NCBI RefSeq assembly: GCF_000014685.1
Contig: NC_008321.1
Coordinates: 2,973,001 to 3,037,000 of the forward strand
Length of the DNA stretch: 64,000 nt
Source: Shewanella sp. MR-4
GTDB taxonomy: Bacteria; Pseudomonadota; Gammaproteobacteria; Enterobacterales; Shewanellaceae
Direction: 5' to 3'
Shown here: piece by piece, positions 1-8,958 of the stretch
Layout: every line of letters begins with the position of its first letter
Numbering within the stretch: the first letter of the stretch is position 1
Made by a program: the position numbers and the translations under genes
The notes under the pieces: generated by a model
Told to the model about the DNA's origin: nothing
The model's input: only the letters and a program-made list of their open reading frames with translations
The model's database searches: none

Positions 1-145
1 CACCGAGGGAAACTTGACGAGATGAACTTTTTGTTCAATAAATAATCTACACTTTAAGAACTGAGATCCTGATCACACCGTGTCTCAATTCGGAGTGTAC
101 GCAGTCGGGCGTTAAGGGATAGGAGAGCGTTTAACCCTGATTGTA

Positions 146-161
146 GAGCTGTTATCAGCTC
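146..161. other. Perfect hairpin in the leader of the YIP1 gene
   Basis: A 6-bp perfect stem (GAGCTG, loop TTAT, CAGCTC) lies about 50 bases before the YIP1 gene start. There is no T-run after it, so it is not a standard terminator. I see no gene in bases 1-209. Its role is unknown; it could be a leader structure. Confidence 0.35.
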
Positions 162-209
162 GTCTGACGTTTGGCGAGCCATCATCAATGCTGAACAAGG
201 ATAATTATA

Positions 210-806
210 ATGATATTGAATCACTTAATGGGGTTATACACTCATCCAAAACAAGAGTGGCACGCGATTGAGAAGAATCACGAGGCACTCAAAAGTAGCT
301 TAAGTCACGTTATTCTCATTGCACTGATTCCAGCTGTCTGTAGCTTTATCGCCACTGCATATATTGGTTGGAATCCGGGAGCGGGGGATCCTATTTATCT
401 CACTCCACAAAGCGCCATGTTTATGTCCGTCGGAATGTACTTCGGTCTGATTGCAGGTGTCTTTGCCCTAGCCTATTTAGCCTACTGGATGGCAAAAACC
501 TTCGATGCCCAACCCACCTTCACGCAAGCCTTAGAGCTCGCATCCTACACCGCAACGCCTCTATTTATGGTCGGTTTAGCCGCACTCTATCCAGTACTCT
601 GGTTCATTATGATTGTTGGACTCGTTGGCTTAGCCTACTCGGTCTATTTGCTATACGCAGGTGTGCCCATCATTATGAATATCCCTGAAGAGAAAGGCTT
701 TATTTACGCCAGCTCTATGGTCACAGCCGGTTTAGTGCTCTTGGTCGGTTTAATGGCCACTAGCGTTATTCTCTGGAGTATTGGCTTTGGCCCTATGTAT
801 CAATAA
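210..806 (+). CDS. YIP1-family inner membrane protein
   Basis: A 198-residue protein with five to six hydrophobic segments (about residues 32-52, 68-95, 110-127, 128-152, 166-190) and short loops. The layout and the N-terminal HPKQEW stretch fit the Yip1 domain family, which in bacteria has no defined reaction. The ATG is preceded by AAGGA at good spacing. It stands alone on the plus strand and ends about 100 bases before a strong hairpin shared with glnS. Family membership is by recognition; function is unknown. Confidence 0.8.
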   Translation: MILNHLMGLYTHPKQEWHAIEKNHEALKSSLSHVILIALIPAVCSFIATAYIGWNPGAGDPIYLTPQSAMFMSVGMYFGLIAGVFALAYLAYWMAKTFDAQPTFTQALELASYTATPLFMVGLAALYPVLWFIMIVGLVGLAYSVYLLYAGVPIIMNIPEEKGFIYASSMVTAGLVLLVGLMATSVILWSIGFGPMYQ

Positions 807-904
807 GGTATTAATCCGCACTCAGGCGCAAATGACTTGAAATACTCATAGTGGTAAATAAATAGTGGCAAATAGACGTGTTGAAAACGAAAAGTTGTAA
901 AAAC

Positions 905-942
905 AAAAGGCCCTTAGCTTGAAAACACTAAGGGCCTTTTTA
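905..942. terminator. Bidirectional terminator between the YIP1 gene and glnS
   Basis: A 13-bp perfect stem (AAAAGGCCCTTAG at 905-917 with CTAAGGGCCTTTT at 928-940) around a 10-base loop. T-rich runs follow on the plus strand and A-rich ones precede it, so it can stop both converging transcripts. Confidence 0.85.
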
Positions 943-998
943 TTCTTTACTGCAGTTGACTGTTAGTCGCGACAGAGATTATCGCGGCTAGCGACCTG

Positions 999-2669
999 CT
1001 ATTCAAACGAGTCACGCAGTGCAACCGTTAGGTTAAAGACTAAATGCTCGGCTGATGAGTCTTTATTGTCAGCACAGAAATAACCTTCACGCTCAAACTG
1101 ATATGCTTTTTCCGCTGGCGCATTCACAAGACTGGCTTCAACTAAACCATTCACCACTTCAAGTGAGTTAGGGTTAAGCACTTCATCCACGGTCTCTGCT
1201 GCAGCAGGATTTGGATCCGTGAACAAGCGTTGGTATAAACGGAATTCAGCAGGTTTAGCCGTAGTCGCTTCAACCCAATGGATTACGCCTTTCACCTTGC
1301 GACCATCGGCAGGGTTTTTACCCAAGGTATCTGCATCGTAGCTACAGTAAACCGTGGTGATATTGCCGTCGCTGTCTTTGTCACAACGCTCAGCCTTAAT
1401 CACATAAGCGTTACGCAGACGCACTTCTTTACCCATCACCAGACGTTTGTATTGCTTATTGGCTTCTTCTCTGAAGTCCGCCACATCGATATACAGTTCA
1501 CGGCCAAAGGCGAGTTCACGTGTGCCCATGCTTTCATCACTTGGGTGAGAAGCCGCTTGAATCGTCTCGATTTGACCTTCTGGGTAGTTCTCAATCACGA
1601 CTTTTAATGGCCGCAGTACGGCCATCGCACGTGGCGCATGTTCGTTGAGTTCTTCACGGATGCAGGCATCGAGCATCGCGGCTTCAATCATGTTTTCTTG
1701 CTTAGTGATACCAATACGTTGGCAAAACTCGCGGATAGATGCTGGGGTATAACCACGACGACGCAGGCCAGCAATCGTTGGCATACGTGGGTCATCCCAT
1801 CCAGAAACTAACTTACGCGTCACTAAGTCATTTAATTTACGCTTAGACATCAGCGTATATTCAAGATTTAAGCGAGAAAACTCGTACTGACGAGTACGGT
1901 TCGGCGCTTGGAAATCATCTAAATTGTCGAGAACCCAATCGTAAAGACGGCGGTTGTCTTGGAACTCAAGCGTACATAACGAGTGAGTAATGTGCTCCAG
2001 CGCATCCGAAATACAGTGAGTGAAGTCGTACATTGGGTAAATGCACCACTTGTCACCCGTTTGATGATGGTGAGCGAAACGAATACGGTAAATCACCGGA
2101 TCGCGCATACACATGAAAGGCGATGCCATATCGATTTTGGCACGCAATGCACACTCACCTTCTTTGAATTCACCCTTACGCATTTTTTCGAATAATTGCA
2201 GGTTTTCTTCAACAGGAGTATCGCGATACGGGCTGTTTTTGCCCGGCTCTTTTAAGGTGCCACGGTATTCACGGGTTTCATCGGCATTGAGGAAACACAC
2301 ATAGGCTAAGCCTTTGTTGATTAACTCAACCGCATATTGATGTAATTGGTCGAAATAGTTAGAGGAATAACGGACTTCACCATCCCATTGGAACCCCAAC
2401 CAACGCACATCCGCCTGAATCGAATTCACATAATCGATGTCTTCTTTTTCAGGATTGGTATCATCAAAACGTAAATTACATAGGCCTTGGTAATCGCGCG
2501 CAATGCCGAAGTTCAAACAGATGGACTTAGCATGACCTATATGCAGATAACCATTTGGCTCGGGAGGAAAACGCGTCTGCACACGAGTGTGCTTACCGCT
2601 TTTCAGGTCCTCATCAATGATATTACGGATAAAGTTACTCGGACGTACTTCAGTGTCCACATGACTCAT
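999..2669 (-). CDS. glnS: Glutaminyl-tRNA synthetase
   Basis: A cytoplasmic class I aminoacyl-tRNA synthetase that charges tRNA-Gln with glutamine, using ATP. The Rossmann signature PPEPNGYLHIGH puts HIGH at residues 43-46, and the KMSKS-type loop reads MSKRK at 274-278. The C-terminal half is the anticodon-binding beta-barrel domain. The length of 556 residues matches the bacterial family. An in-frame start 15 codons upstream exists, but the ATG at 2669 has AGAGGA about six bases before it and begins at the usual N terminus (MSHVDTEVRP), so I use it. It is a single-gene unit converging on the YIP1 gene. Confidence 0.97.
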   Translation of the reverse strand: MSHVDTEVRPSNFIRNIIDEDLKSGKHTRVQTRFPPEPNGYLHIGHAKSICLNFGIARDYQGLCNLRFDDTNPEKEDIDYVNSIQADVRWLGFQWDGEVRYSSNYFDQLHQYAVELINKGLAYVCFLNADETREYRGTLKEPGKNSPYRDTPVEENLQLFEKMRKGEFKEGECALRAKIDMASPFMCMRDPVIYRIRFAHHHQTGDKWCIYPMYDFTHCISDALEHITHSLCTLEFQDNRRLYDWVLDNLDDFQAPNRTRQYEFSRLNLEYTLMSKRKLNDLVTRKLVSGWDDPRMPTIAGLRRRGYTPASIREFCQRIGITKQENMIEAAMLDACIREELNEHAPRAMAVLRPLKVVIENYPEGQIETIQAASHPSDESMGTRELAFGRELYIDVADFREEANKQYKRLVMGKEVRLRNAYVIKAERCDKDSDGNITTVYCSYDADTLGKNPADGRKVKGVIHWVEATTAKPAEFRLYQRLFTDPNPAAAETVDEVLNPNSLEVVNGLVEASLVNAPAEKAYQFEREGYFCADNKDSSAEHLVFNLTVALRDSFE

Positions 2670-2788
2670 GGAATTCCTCTTTGCGAACAATGGCAATTTT
2701 AACAAAACCCGCATGATCCTACAGATCTCGGCCAGTTACAATGCCCAGTATAAAAAACTATGGTTTATGGCATGGATAGTAAAACAAT

Positions 2789-2813
2789 AAAAGCAGCCAT
2801 GAAAGCTGCTTTT
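2789..2813 (-). terminator. feoB terminator
   Basis: A 9-bp stem (AAAAGCAGC at 2789-2797, GCTGCTTTT at 2805-2813) with a 7-base loop. Read on the minus strand it is followed by ATTGTTTTAC. It lies 40 bases after the feoB stop. Confidence 0.75.
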
Positions 2814-2852
2814 ACCTTTGTCATCACTAAGCTGACATTTATTACTCTACGA

Positions 2853-5147
2853 TTACTCGGTAATAATCCTAATGCCAGGGATGATCTGTTGGGTTCTGCG
2901 CCCTTTACGTTTAAGCCACAGATAGAACACCACAAGAGCAACGAGGAAGAAACCAATCCACAGACTCGATTGCACCGGATGCGCGCTAAAGGTCGCCGCT
3001 TGGTAAGCAATGGTCGCACTGCCGTAGGCCAGTGAGAATGTCCAAGTTGCCGCAAAGGTTGCCCAGCGGCTGCCAAACTCATGTACCAAGGCACCCATAG
3101 CAGCAACACACGGCGTATAGAGTAAGATAAACAGCAGATAAGAGAACGCAGCCACCGTAGTGGTAAAGCCTGACTGTAACGCACTAAAGGTTGACGTTGC
3201 TACACCTTGCGCCTCTGCGGCAACGTCGGTGCTGGACACATCACCCACAGATAGCTTAAGCGGATCTTCCAAATCTAAACCGAACAAGTTTGCAGGGATA
3301 GTCGCTAGTGCTTCGCTGAAACTATCCGCTAATGGCGTTAATTCTGCATCTTCATGGGCAACATTGGTATATAAGCTATTCAGCGTACCGACGACCGCTT
3401 CTTTAGCGAAAATACCCGTGATAATACCCACAGTCGCTGGCCAGTTATCTTGCTCAATCCCCATTGGTGCAAAGATGGGTGTCACTTTTTGGCTTGCCAC
3501 ACTCAAAAGTGAGGCTTGGCTATCTTCATGGCCAAAAGTACCGTCGACCCCAATCGCATTGATAAAGTTAAGCAGAGTTACCACAAGGACGATGGTTTTA
3601 CCCGCACCAAGAATAAAGCTCTTCGTCCGCTTACCAGTACGCACCATCACGGCTTTAAATTTAGGCATTTCATAGCTTGGCAGCTCCATCACCACCGCAC
3701 TGCTTGTGCCTGGTAATAAGGTGCTACGCAGTAATAACCCTGTACCAATCGCCGCAAAAATCCCAATCACGTACAGTAAAAACACCAGGTTTTGACCAGA
3801 GTCAGGGAAGAACGCCGCCGCAAATAACGCATACACAGGTAAACGTGCACCGCAGGACATAAAAGGCGCCATCATACCTGTCACGATACGCTCACGCTCA
3901 CTGCCTAAAGTACGTGTTGCCATAATCGCTGGCACCGAACAACCAAAGCCAACAATCATAGGCACGAACGCTTTACCCGGTAGGCCTATACGGCGCATTA
4001 AGCCATCCACCACGAAGGCCGCGCGGGCCATATAGCCTGAGCTTTCAAGGATAGATAAACCGAGAAATAGCGCTGCGATAACCGGAATAAAAGTAGAAAC
4101 GGTTTGAATACCTTGACCGACACCACCCGCGAGAATCGTCACCAACCATGCTGGCGCGCCCATATTGCCAAGGAATGCACCAAAATGATCGACCAGTAAT
4201 GCCCCGACAAACACGTCGAAGAAATCGATAAACGCACTACCGATGTTAATGCTGAACATAAACATCAGATACATGACAAATAAGAACACCGGAATGCCAA
4301 GCACGGGATGTAAGACTAATTTATCGAGTTTATCGCTCAGCGTGAGGAAACCATCGGTCTTAACGGAACCTTGGAACACACGCTCAACAAAGTTAAAACG
4401 CGTCGTAGCGACCATCACTTCGATGTCATGCCCTTGCTGTGCAATTTGCTCGGTGCAAGTGCTGACTTCATCCTGTAGCTCGGCATTTTTGCAGCTGCCA
4501 CAACCAGAACCGTTACCCAGCATCGCTAAAGCGCGGCCACGGCTTAAGTTGGGGTCTTTACTGCAAAGGAGTTGCACGCCCGCTTCAATTTGCTCGTCGT
4601 AATCGAGTAGCAGAGGCGCTTCGGATACGCGGCCTTGGAGTAAGTCCAAAACCTGCGCTTGCACTTTAGCCACATCGGCGGGATCGCGAGAGCACACGCC
4701 AATGACAGGGCAACCTAACTCTTGGCTCATTTTCTTTAAATCGACACGGATCCCACGCTTAATCGCCGCATCGATTTTATTCAATACCACCACCATAGGG
4801 ATCGACAGCTCACGTAGTTGTGCCGTCAGATAGAGGTGGCGCTCGATATTGGTCGCATCGACTAAGTTGATGATGCCATCGACACGTTGTTCGGCGAGGT
4901 ATTGCTGAGCAATCTGCTCATCGAGGGAACAATCACAACTATTACCCGCGGGGAGTAAATCGTAAATACCGGGTAAGTCGGTTAAGTAAACGTCGGCGCC
5001 ATTAAGGGTAAAATGACCGGTTTTTTTCTCAACGGTCACACCGGACCAGTTGCCCACTTGCTGATTCGCGCCGGTTAGCGCGTTAAAGAGTGTTGATTTT
5101 CCCGCGTTTGGGTTACCAACAGTGACGCAATGAAACTGCTTAGTCAT
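2853..5147 (-). CDS. feoB: Ferrous iron transporter FeoB
   Basis: The main Fe(II) permease of the inner membrane, with an N-terminal cytosolic G domain and a C-terminal membrane domain. The 764-residue protein shows a P-loop GNPNAGKST (residues 11-19), the switch region NWSGVTVEKK (33-42), DLPG (57-60) and NKID (123-126). About ten hydrophobic helices follow from residue 285. A CGSC pair (216 and 219) sits in the cytosolic linker, an extra feature that could bind a metal or an iron-sulfur cluster (inference). It overlaps the end of feoA by 8 bases, so the two are co-transcribed. FeoB supplies the Fe(II) formed by the neighbouring metal-reducing cytochromes. Confidence 0.97.
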   Translation of the reverse strand: MTKQFHCVTVGNPNAGKSTLFNALTGANQQVGNWSGVTVEKKTGHFTLNGADVYLTDLPGIYDLLPAGNSCDCSLDEQIAQQYLAEQRVDGIINLVDATNIERHLYLTAQLRELSIPMVVVLNKIDAAIKRGIRVDLKKMSQELGCPVIGVCSRDPADVAKVQAQVLDLLQGRVSEAPLLLDYDEQIEAGVQLLCSKDPNLSRGRALAMLGNGSGCGSCKNAELQDEVSTCTEQIAQQGHDIEVMVATTRFNFVERVFQGSVKTDGFLTLSDKLDKLVLHPVLGIPVFLFVMYLMFMFSINIGSAFIDFFDVFVGALLVDHFGAFLGNMGAPAWLVTILAGGVGQGIQTVSTFIPVIAALFLGLSILESSGYMARAAFVVDGLMRRIGLPGKAFVPMIVGFGCSVPAIMATRTLGSERERIVTGMMAPFMSCGARLPVYALFAAAFFPDSGQNLVFLLYVIGIFAAIGTGLLLRSTLLPGTSSAVVMELPSYEMPKFKAVMVRTGKRTKSFILGAGKTIVLVVTLLNFINAIGVDGTFGHEDSQASLLSVASQKVTPIFAPMGIEQDNWPATVGIITGIFAKEAVVGTLNSLYTNVAHEDAELTPLADSFSEALATIPANLFGLDLEDPLKLSVGDVSSTDVAAEAQGVATSTFSALQSGFTTTVAAFSYLLFILLYTPCVAAMGALVHEFGSRWATFAATWTFSLAYGSATIAYQAATFSAHPVQSSLWIGFFLVALVVFYLWLKRKGRRTQQIIPGIRIITE

Positions 5148-5379
5148 TCGCCTTTTCCACCTCTATGATGTCTGCCAGGTCTCTGCGCATACAAAGCTTA
5201 CTGCCACGAATATCCAACTCTAAACCAGAGCCCATTGGCGCTCTGCGGATCAACGAAAATCGTGTATTTGGGGTGATGCCCATGGATAATAATTTACGCT
5301 TCACTGTCTGCGGCAGATCTAAACGCCCGATTTCAGAAATAATGCCACGGTCACCGGGACTGAGTTCGCTTAACTTCAT
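5140..5379 (-). CDS. feoA: Ferrous iron transport protein FeoA
   Basis: A 79-residue cytosolic protein with the SH3-like FeoA fold (start MKLSELSPGDRG, then conserved MGITPN and GSGLELDIRG stretches). FeoA proteins are needed for full FeoB activity. It is the first gene of feoAB and is expressed divergently from mtrD. An AGGTGA-like ribosome site precedes the ATG. A Fur-like box lies over its likely promoter. Confidence 0.95.
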   Translation of the reverse strand: MKLSELSPGDRGIISEIGRLDLPQTVKRKLLSMGITPNTRFSLIRRAPMGSGLELDIRGSKLCMRRDLADIIEVEKAND

Positions 5380-5468
5380 TACCTATTTCACCTTGTAACA
5401 GCTTCAGCTTGAAAAACTGCGCCCATTGTAACTGAGCGATGGCTCTAATAACTTTACCTAGATCAAGC

Positions 5469-5498
5469 TTTATGACTGGTAACGATAATAGTTTTCAA
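5469..5498 (-). promoter_or_regulatory. feoA promoter overlapped by a Fur-like box
   Basis: On the minus strand TTGAAA (5493-5498) and CATAAA (5469-5474) are 18 bases apart, giving a plausible sigma-70 promoter. The 15-mer at 5483-5497 matches the Fur 7-1-7 core (TGATAAT-N-ATTATCA) at 11 of 14 positions and covers the spacer, as expected for iron repression. Matching was done by eye. Confidence 0.6.
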
Positions 5499-5513
5499 TT
5501 GTGTTGAGTATTA

Positions 5514-5529
5514 TGTGACAAAAATCTCA
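5514..5529. promoter_or_regulatory. CRP-like site, feoA side
   Basis: TGTGA-N6-TCTCA matches 9 of 10 core positions of the CRP consensus TGTGA-N6-TCACA. Its centre is about 60 bases upstream of the start site expected from the feoA promoter, the normal class I activator position. Whether it acts on feoA, mtrD or both is inference. Confidence 0.5.
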
Positions 5530-5633
5530 ATGAATAAACGCCTGACCAAAAATAAAAATCCCCATAAAGGCTCATCACTCTTCGCAAGTTAGAGTAAAAG
5601 TCAATGAGCTGTAAACGAGTGCCCCACAAACCA

Positions 5634-5655
5634 AAGTGAGAACAAGATCACACTT
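5634..5655. promoter_or_regulatory. CRP-like site, mtrD side
   Basis: The 22-mer has TGAGA-N6-TCACA at 5637-5652 and agrees with the full CRP consensus at 17 of 22 positions. It lies 150 bases before mtrD. CRP is a known activator of anaerobic respiration genes, including mtr and omcA, in S. oneidensis, which supports the call. Confidence 0.65.
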
Positions 5656-5805
5656 TGTTATTTATCACTAACAAAATCATCCTTCTTTACTGTCAATGAC
5701 CATAAAAATGTTACGCGATTGTCGCAAATTTGTTCTAGTATTAATCAGCTAAATTAGTGATGTCGAAAGCTTGAAAAATAACAAATAAAACGCACTCGGG
5801 AATAG

Positions 5806-6771
5806 ATGAACATGGATATTGGGTTAAAGTTCAAAAGCATAACTCAGGTTATGCTTGTTGTGATGTTATCGATACTCAGCCTTTCAACGTTAGCGACACC
5901 TTGGGATGACAAGCCGCCCGAGGAGGTCGTCGCGACTTTGGACAAAAAATTTGCCGAAGGTAAGTACTCGGCCAAAGGGGCTGACACTTGCCTGATGTGC
6001 CATAAGAAAAGTGCCACTGTGATGGCCATTTTTGATGGTGTACATGGTAATCCTAATGTCAACGATTCCCCCATGGCCGACTTACAGTGTGAGGCTTGCC
6101 ACGGCCCACTCGGTAATCATAACAAGGGTGGCAAAGAGCCGATGATCACCTTCGGCCAGAATTCCCCCGTTCCCGCGCAAAAACAAAACAGTGTCTGCAT
6201 GAGTTGCCATAACGACGATCAACGCATCGCGTGGAAAGGCAATCACCATGACAATGCAGATATCCCCTGTAGTAGCTGCCACCAAGTACACGTAGCAAAA
6301 GACCCTATCAGCGACAAAGCCAACGAAGTGGCGATTTGTACCCAATGCCATACCCAGCAAAAAGCGGATATGCACAAACGCTCATCCCATCCATTGCAAT
6401 GGCAACAAATGGTCTGTAGCGATTGCCACAATCCCCATGGCAGTTTAAATGATGCCAGTCTGAAGCAAATGAGCGTCAACGAAAACTGTTACAGCTGCCA
6501 CGCCGAAAAACGCGGCCCCAAATTGTGGGAACATGCGCCAGTCACCGATAATTGCGCGAACTGCCATAACCCCCACGGCAGCGTCAACGAATCCATGCTT
6601 ATCAGCAAACCGCCACAGTTATGCCAACAGTGCCACGCCTCCGATGGCCACAGCAGTAATGCTTACTTTGGTAATCAAACCAATGCCTTCACCTCGGGTA
6701 ATTCCTGTATGAATTGCCATGGACAAGTGCATGGTTCAAACCATCCATCCGGCAAGTTGCTCCAGAGATAA
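5806..6771 (+). CDS. mtrD: Periplasmic decahaem c-type cytochrome MtrD
   Basis: Paralogue of MtrA: a decahaem electron carrier that is expected to sit inside the MtrE barrel and pass electrons from the periplasm to MtrF. The 321-residue product has a signal peptide ending near residue 30 (LSTLA then TPWDDK). Ten CXXCH haem sites follow, in the order CLMCH, CEACH, CMSCH, CSSCH, CTQCH, CSDCH, CYSCH, CANCH, CQQCH, CMNCH. The C terminus HPSGKLLQR is shared with MtrA. The first ATG has GGGA four bases upstream; an in-frame ATG two codons later is possible. It opens the mtrDEF set, with mtrE 13 bases after the stop. Confidence 0.95.
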   Translation: MNMDIGLKFKSITQVMLVVMLSILSLSTLATPWDDKPPEEVVATLDKKFAEGKYSAKGADTCLMCHKKSATVMAIFDGVHGNPNVNDSPMADLQCEACHGPLGNHNKGGKEPMITFGQNSPVPAQKQNSVCMSCHNDDQRIAWKGNHHDNADIPCSSCHQVHVAKDPISDKANEVAICTQCHTQQKADMHKRSSHPLQWQQMVCSDCHNPHGSLNDASLKQMSVNENCYSCHAEKRGPKLWEHAPVTDNCANCHNPHGSVNESMLISKPPQLCQQCHASDGHSSNAYFGNQTNAFTSGNSCMNCHGQVHGSNHPSGKLLQR

Positions 6772-6784
6772 CAAGGGAATGATC

Positions 6785-8923
6785 ATGCAAATAATGAACA
6801 TATCGACTCCTAAAGCTTGTTTCTCACTCACATTACTGGCTTGGGCGATTAGTGGCGTACTCAGCACAGCCCATGCTGAAGGGTATGAAATCCAAAAAGC
6901 AAATCGCAGTGGCGTAAAAAGTGAGGCATGGAGCTGTAAGCAATGCCAGCCCAAAACAGGGCGCCAAGGCAACGTCAGCGCCACCCTCGCCTACAATGAC
7001 GGTGAAGATAGCCGTTTTGGTAATCGCACTGGCACGGATAAAGATGGCATGGTCGGTGCCGTGGGCGCCGATATGCAATATCAGGCAGAGAGTGGTTACC
7101 AAACCCGGCTAGAAGCCGATAAATTGGGATTTGACACAGGTTCAGCCAAGCTCACCACAGGCCAACCCGGACACTATCAAATCCAATTGGGTTATAAAGG
7201 TCTCGCCAATTATCAATACAATCAGCTAAAGAGCCCTTATCTCACCGATAACGATAAGATGCTATTGCCTGATAATTGGGTAGAGGGAGCAACGACCCAA
7301 TCCATGCCATTACTGCAATCGAGTTTAATCGAACAGGACTTAAGCATTACGCGGGATAGATTCAACCTCGGCGGTTACTATGCAGGCCATATCTCATCGA
7401 GCAGCCGCTACAAAGCCTCGGTAAACTATCAGCATGAAAACCGCAGTGGCACGAAAAAAACCAGCGCAAATATTCTCACTAACAGTGTGATGTTGGCGCA
7501 GCCAATCGATGACAGCACAGATGAAATCGATGCCAGAGTCTATTTTGGCGGCGCAGGCTGGCAAGCGGGCATAAACAGCCAGATAAGCCAATACAAGAAT
7601 GATCATCAGGCACTACTATGGCAATCGGCCTATACGCCCACATTTGGTGCGGCCTACTTTGGACAAAATGCTGTCGACCCAGATAACAAGGCCTATCGGA
7701 TCGCAGCCGAGGCCAGTGGTGGCCAAAATGGCCATAACATCCTTATGCACGCGGGTATCAGCAAAATGTCGCAGGATGAGGCTTTTCTTCCCGCGACCAT
7801 TAATGGCCCCTCCCCTGTACTGCCAACTGATAATCTGGATGCCCAAGTGGACATCCTAGATATGGTGCTTAAGTATTCAGGACGCATCACACAGGATTTG
7901 AGTGTTCAAGCCAGTTATAACTATCAAGACAGGGAAAACAAAACAGCTCAACTGGATTTCCCACAGGTCGTGACCGACAGCTTTCATCAAGGCACAGAAC
8001 AAAATCGCCTCTACGATAAACGCAGCAAACAATTCGACCTTAAAGGTAAATACCGTCTAACGCCTTCAGCCTATGCTGAGGCGGGATATAGTCGTGATGA
8101 AGTTATCTATTCTGAACTAGACAGGCAATCCGTTGACGAATCGGGACTGTTTGCCAAACTCAGCTACCGTTATTCGCCCGCTTGGTCAGCTTGGTTAAAA
8201 GGAGAAGCATTAGACCGCAATGGCAGTGAATACAATCCTGTGACCAGCACCCAAAGTCCGAGTAATCCTTGGTTGCGTAAATCCTACCTCGCGGACAGAA
8301 AACGTCAAAAAGTCACCCTACACACGGATTATCAAAGTGATATAGGTCTGTCTGTAGGGGCGAGTTTACACAGCATCGACGATGACTATGACCACACATT
8401 AGTCGGACTCACCCAAGTGTCTTACCTCGGCTACGACGTATCAGCACAGTATCTGATTAGCGACAACCTAAGTTTTAATGCTTATCTCAACCAAGACTGG
8501 CGCGATTCAGACCAAGCGGGAAGCAATCGTTTCTCAACGCCGGATTGGTATAGCACATCGGAAGAAAAATCGACCCTGATTGGTGCAGGCCTCGCATATC
8601 AAAATCTGCTGGATAATCGCTTAGATCTTGGTTTGGACTACAGCTACTCCGATGGTCAAAGTGATACCGAAGTCACCTACGGTATTAACAGTCCCTACGG
8701 TGACTATTACAGTCGCAAGCACAATATTAACGCCTACGCCAAATATAAGCTGGCCGACAGTATGTCGTTACGCTTCGATTGGTTGTTCGAGAAATATCAA
8801 GATGCAAACTGGCAAAACCAAAACACCACTTGGGACACTGTCCCCAACGTGCTCAGTTTTGGCGATATCAGCCACGACTACAATGCTCATTACTTAGGTT
8901 TGACCTTAAGCTACCAAATGTAA
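6785..8923 (+). CDS. mtrE: Outer-membrane beta-barrel MtrE
   Basis: Paralogue of MtrB: a large outer-membrane porin that sheathes MtrD and contacts MtrF. The start at 6785 gives 712 residues, has GGGA six bases upstream and leaves a clean signal peptide (cut after LSTAHA). Starting earlier would overlap mtrD. Alternating polar and hydrophobic beta strands run throughout. The CXXC pair typical of the MtrB family is present as CKQC (C51, C54) near the mature N terminus. The chain ends in an aromatic-rich strand (LTLSYQM). mtrF follows 35 bases later. Confidence 0.93.
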   Translation: MQIMNISTPKACFSLTLLAWAISGVLSTAHAEGYEIQKANRSGVKSEAWSCKQCQPKTGRQGNVSATLAYNDGEDSRFGNRTGTDKDGMVGAVGADMQYQAESGYQTRLEADKLGFDTGSAKLTTGQPGHYQIQLGYKGLANYQYNQLKSPYLTDNDKMLLPDNWVEGATTQSMPLLQSSLIEQDLSITRDRFNLGGYYAGHISSSSRYKASVNYQHENRSGTKKTSANILTNSVMLAQPIDDSTDEIDARVYFGGAGWQAGINSQISQYKNDHQALLWQSAYTPTFGAAYFGQNAVDPDNKAYRIAAEASGGQNGHNILMHAGISKMSQDEAFLPATINGPSPVLPTDNLDAQVDILDMVLKYSGRITQDLSVQASYNYQDRENKTAQLDFPQVVTDSFHQGTEQNRLYDKRSKQFDLKGKYRLTPSAYAEAGYSRDEVIYSELDRQSVDESGLFAKLSYRYSPAWSAWLKGEALDRNGSEYNPVTSTQSPSNPWLRKSYLADRKRQKVTLHTDYQSDIGLSVGASLHSIDDDYDHTLVGLTQVSYLGYDVSAQYLISDNLSFNAYLNQDWRDSDQAGSNRFSTPDWYSTSEEKSTLIGAGLAYQNLLDNRLDLGLDYSYSDGQSDTEVTYGINSPYGDYYSRKHNINAYAKYKLADSMSLRFDWLFEKYQDANWQNQNTTWDTVPNVLSFGDISHDYNAHYLGLTLSYQM

Positions 8924-8958
8924 CTTAGGCACTGACAGCGTATTCCAAGGATAGAAAT

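Larger units (their letters stand above)
5380..5805. promoter_or_regulatory. Divergent feoAB / mtrDEF control region
   Basis: A 426-base region without a gene. Listed separately are a Fur-like box with a feoA promoter and two CRP-like boxes. The part nearest mtrD (5660-5805) is A/T-rich and has no clear sigma-70 hexamer pair that I would defend. Confidence 0.7.

Noticed and set aside
2760..3184. Open frames on both strands over the 3' end of feoB
   Set aside because: They are shadows of feoB and its terminator, with no ribosome sites.
5453..5466. FNR-like sequence (TTTAC-N4-ATCAA) near feoA
   Set aside because: One half-site is poor and it would lie at or after the expected feoA start of transcription, not where an activator binds.
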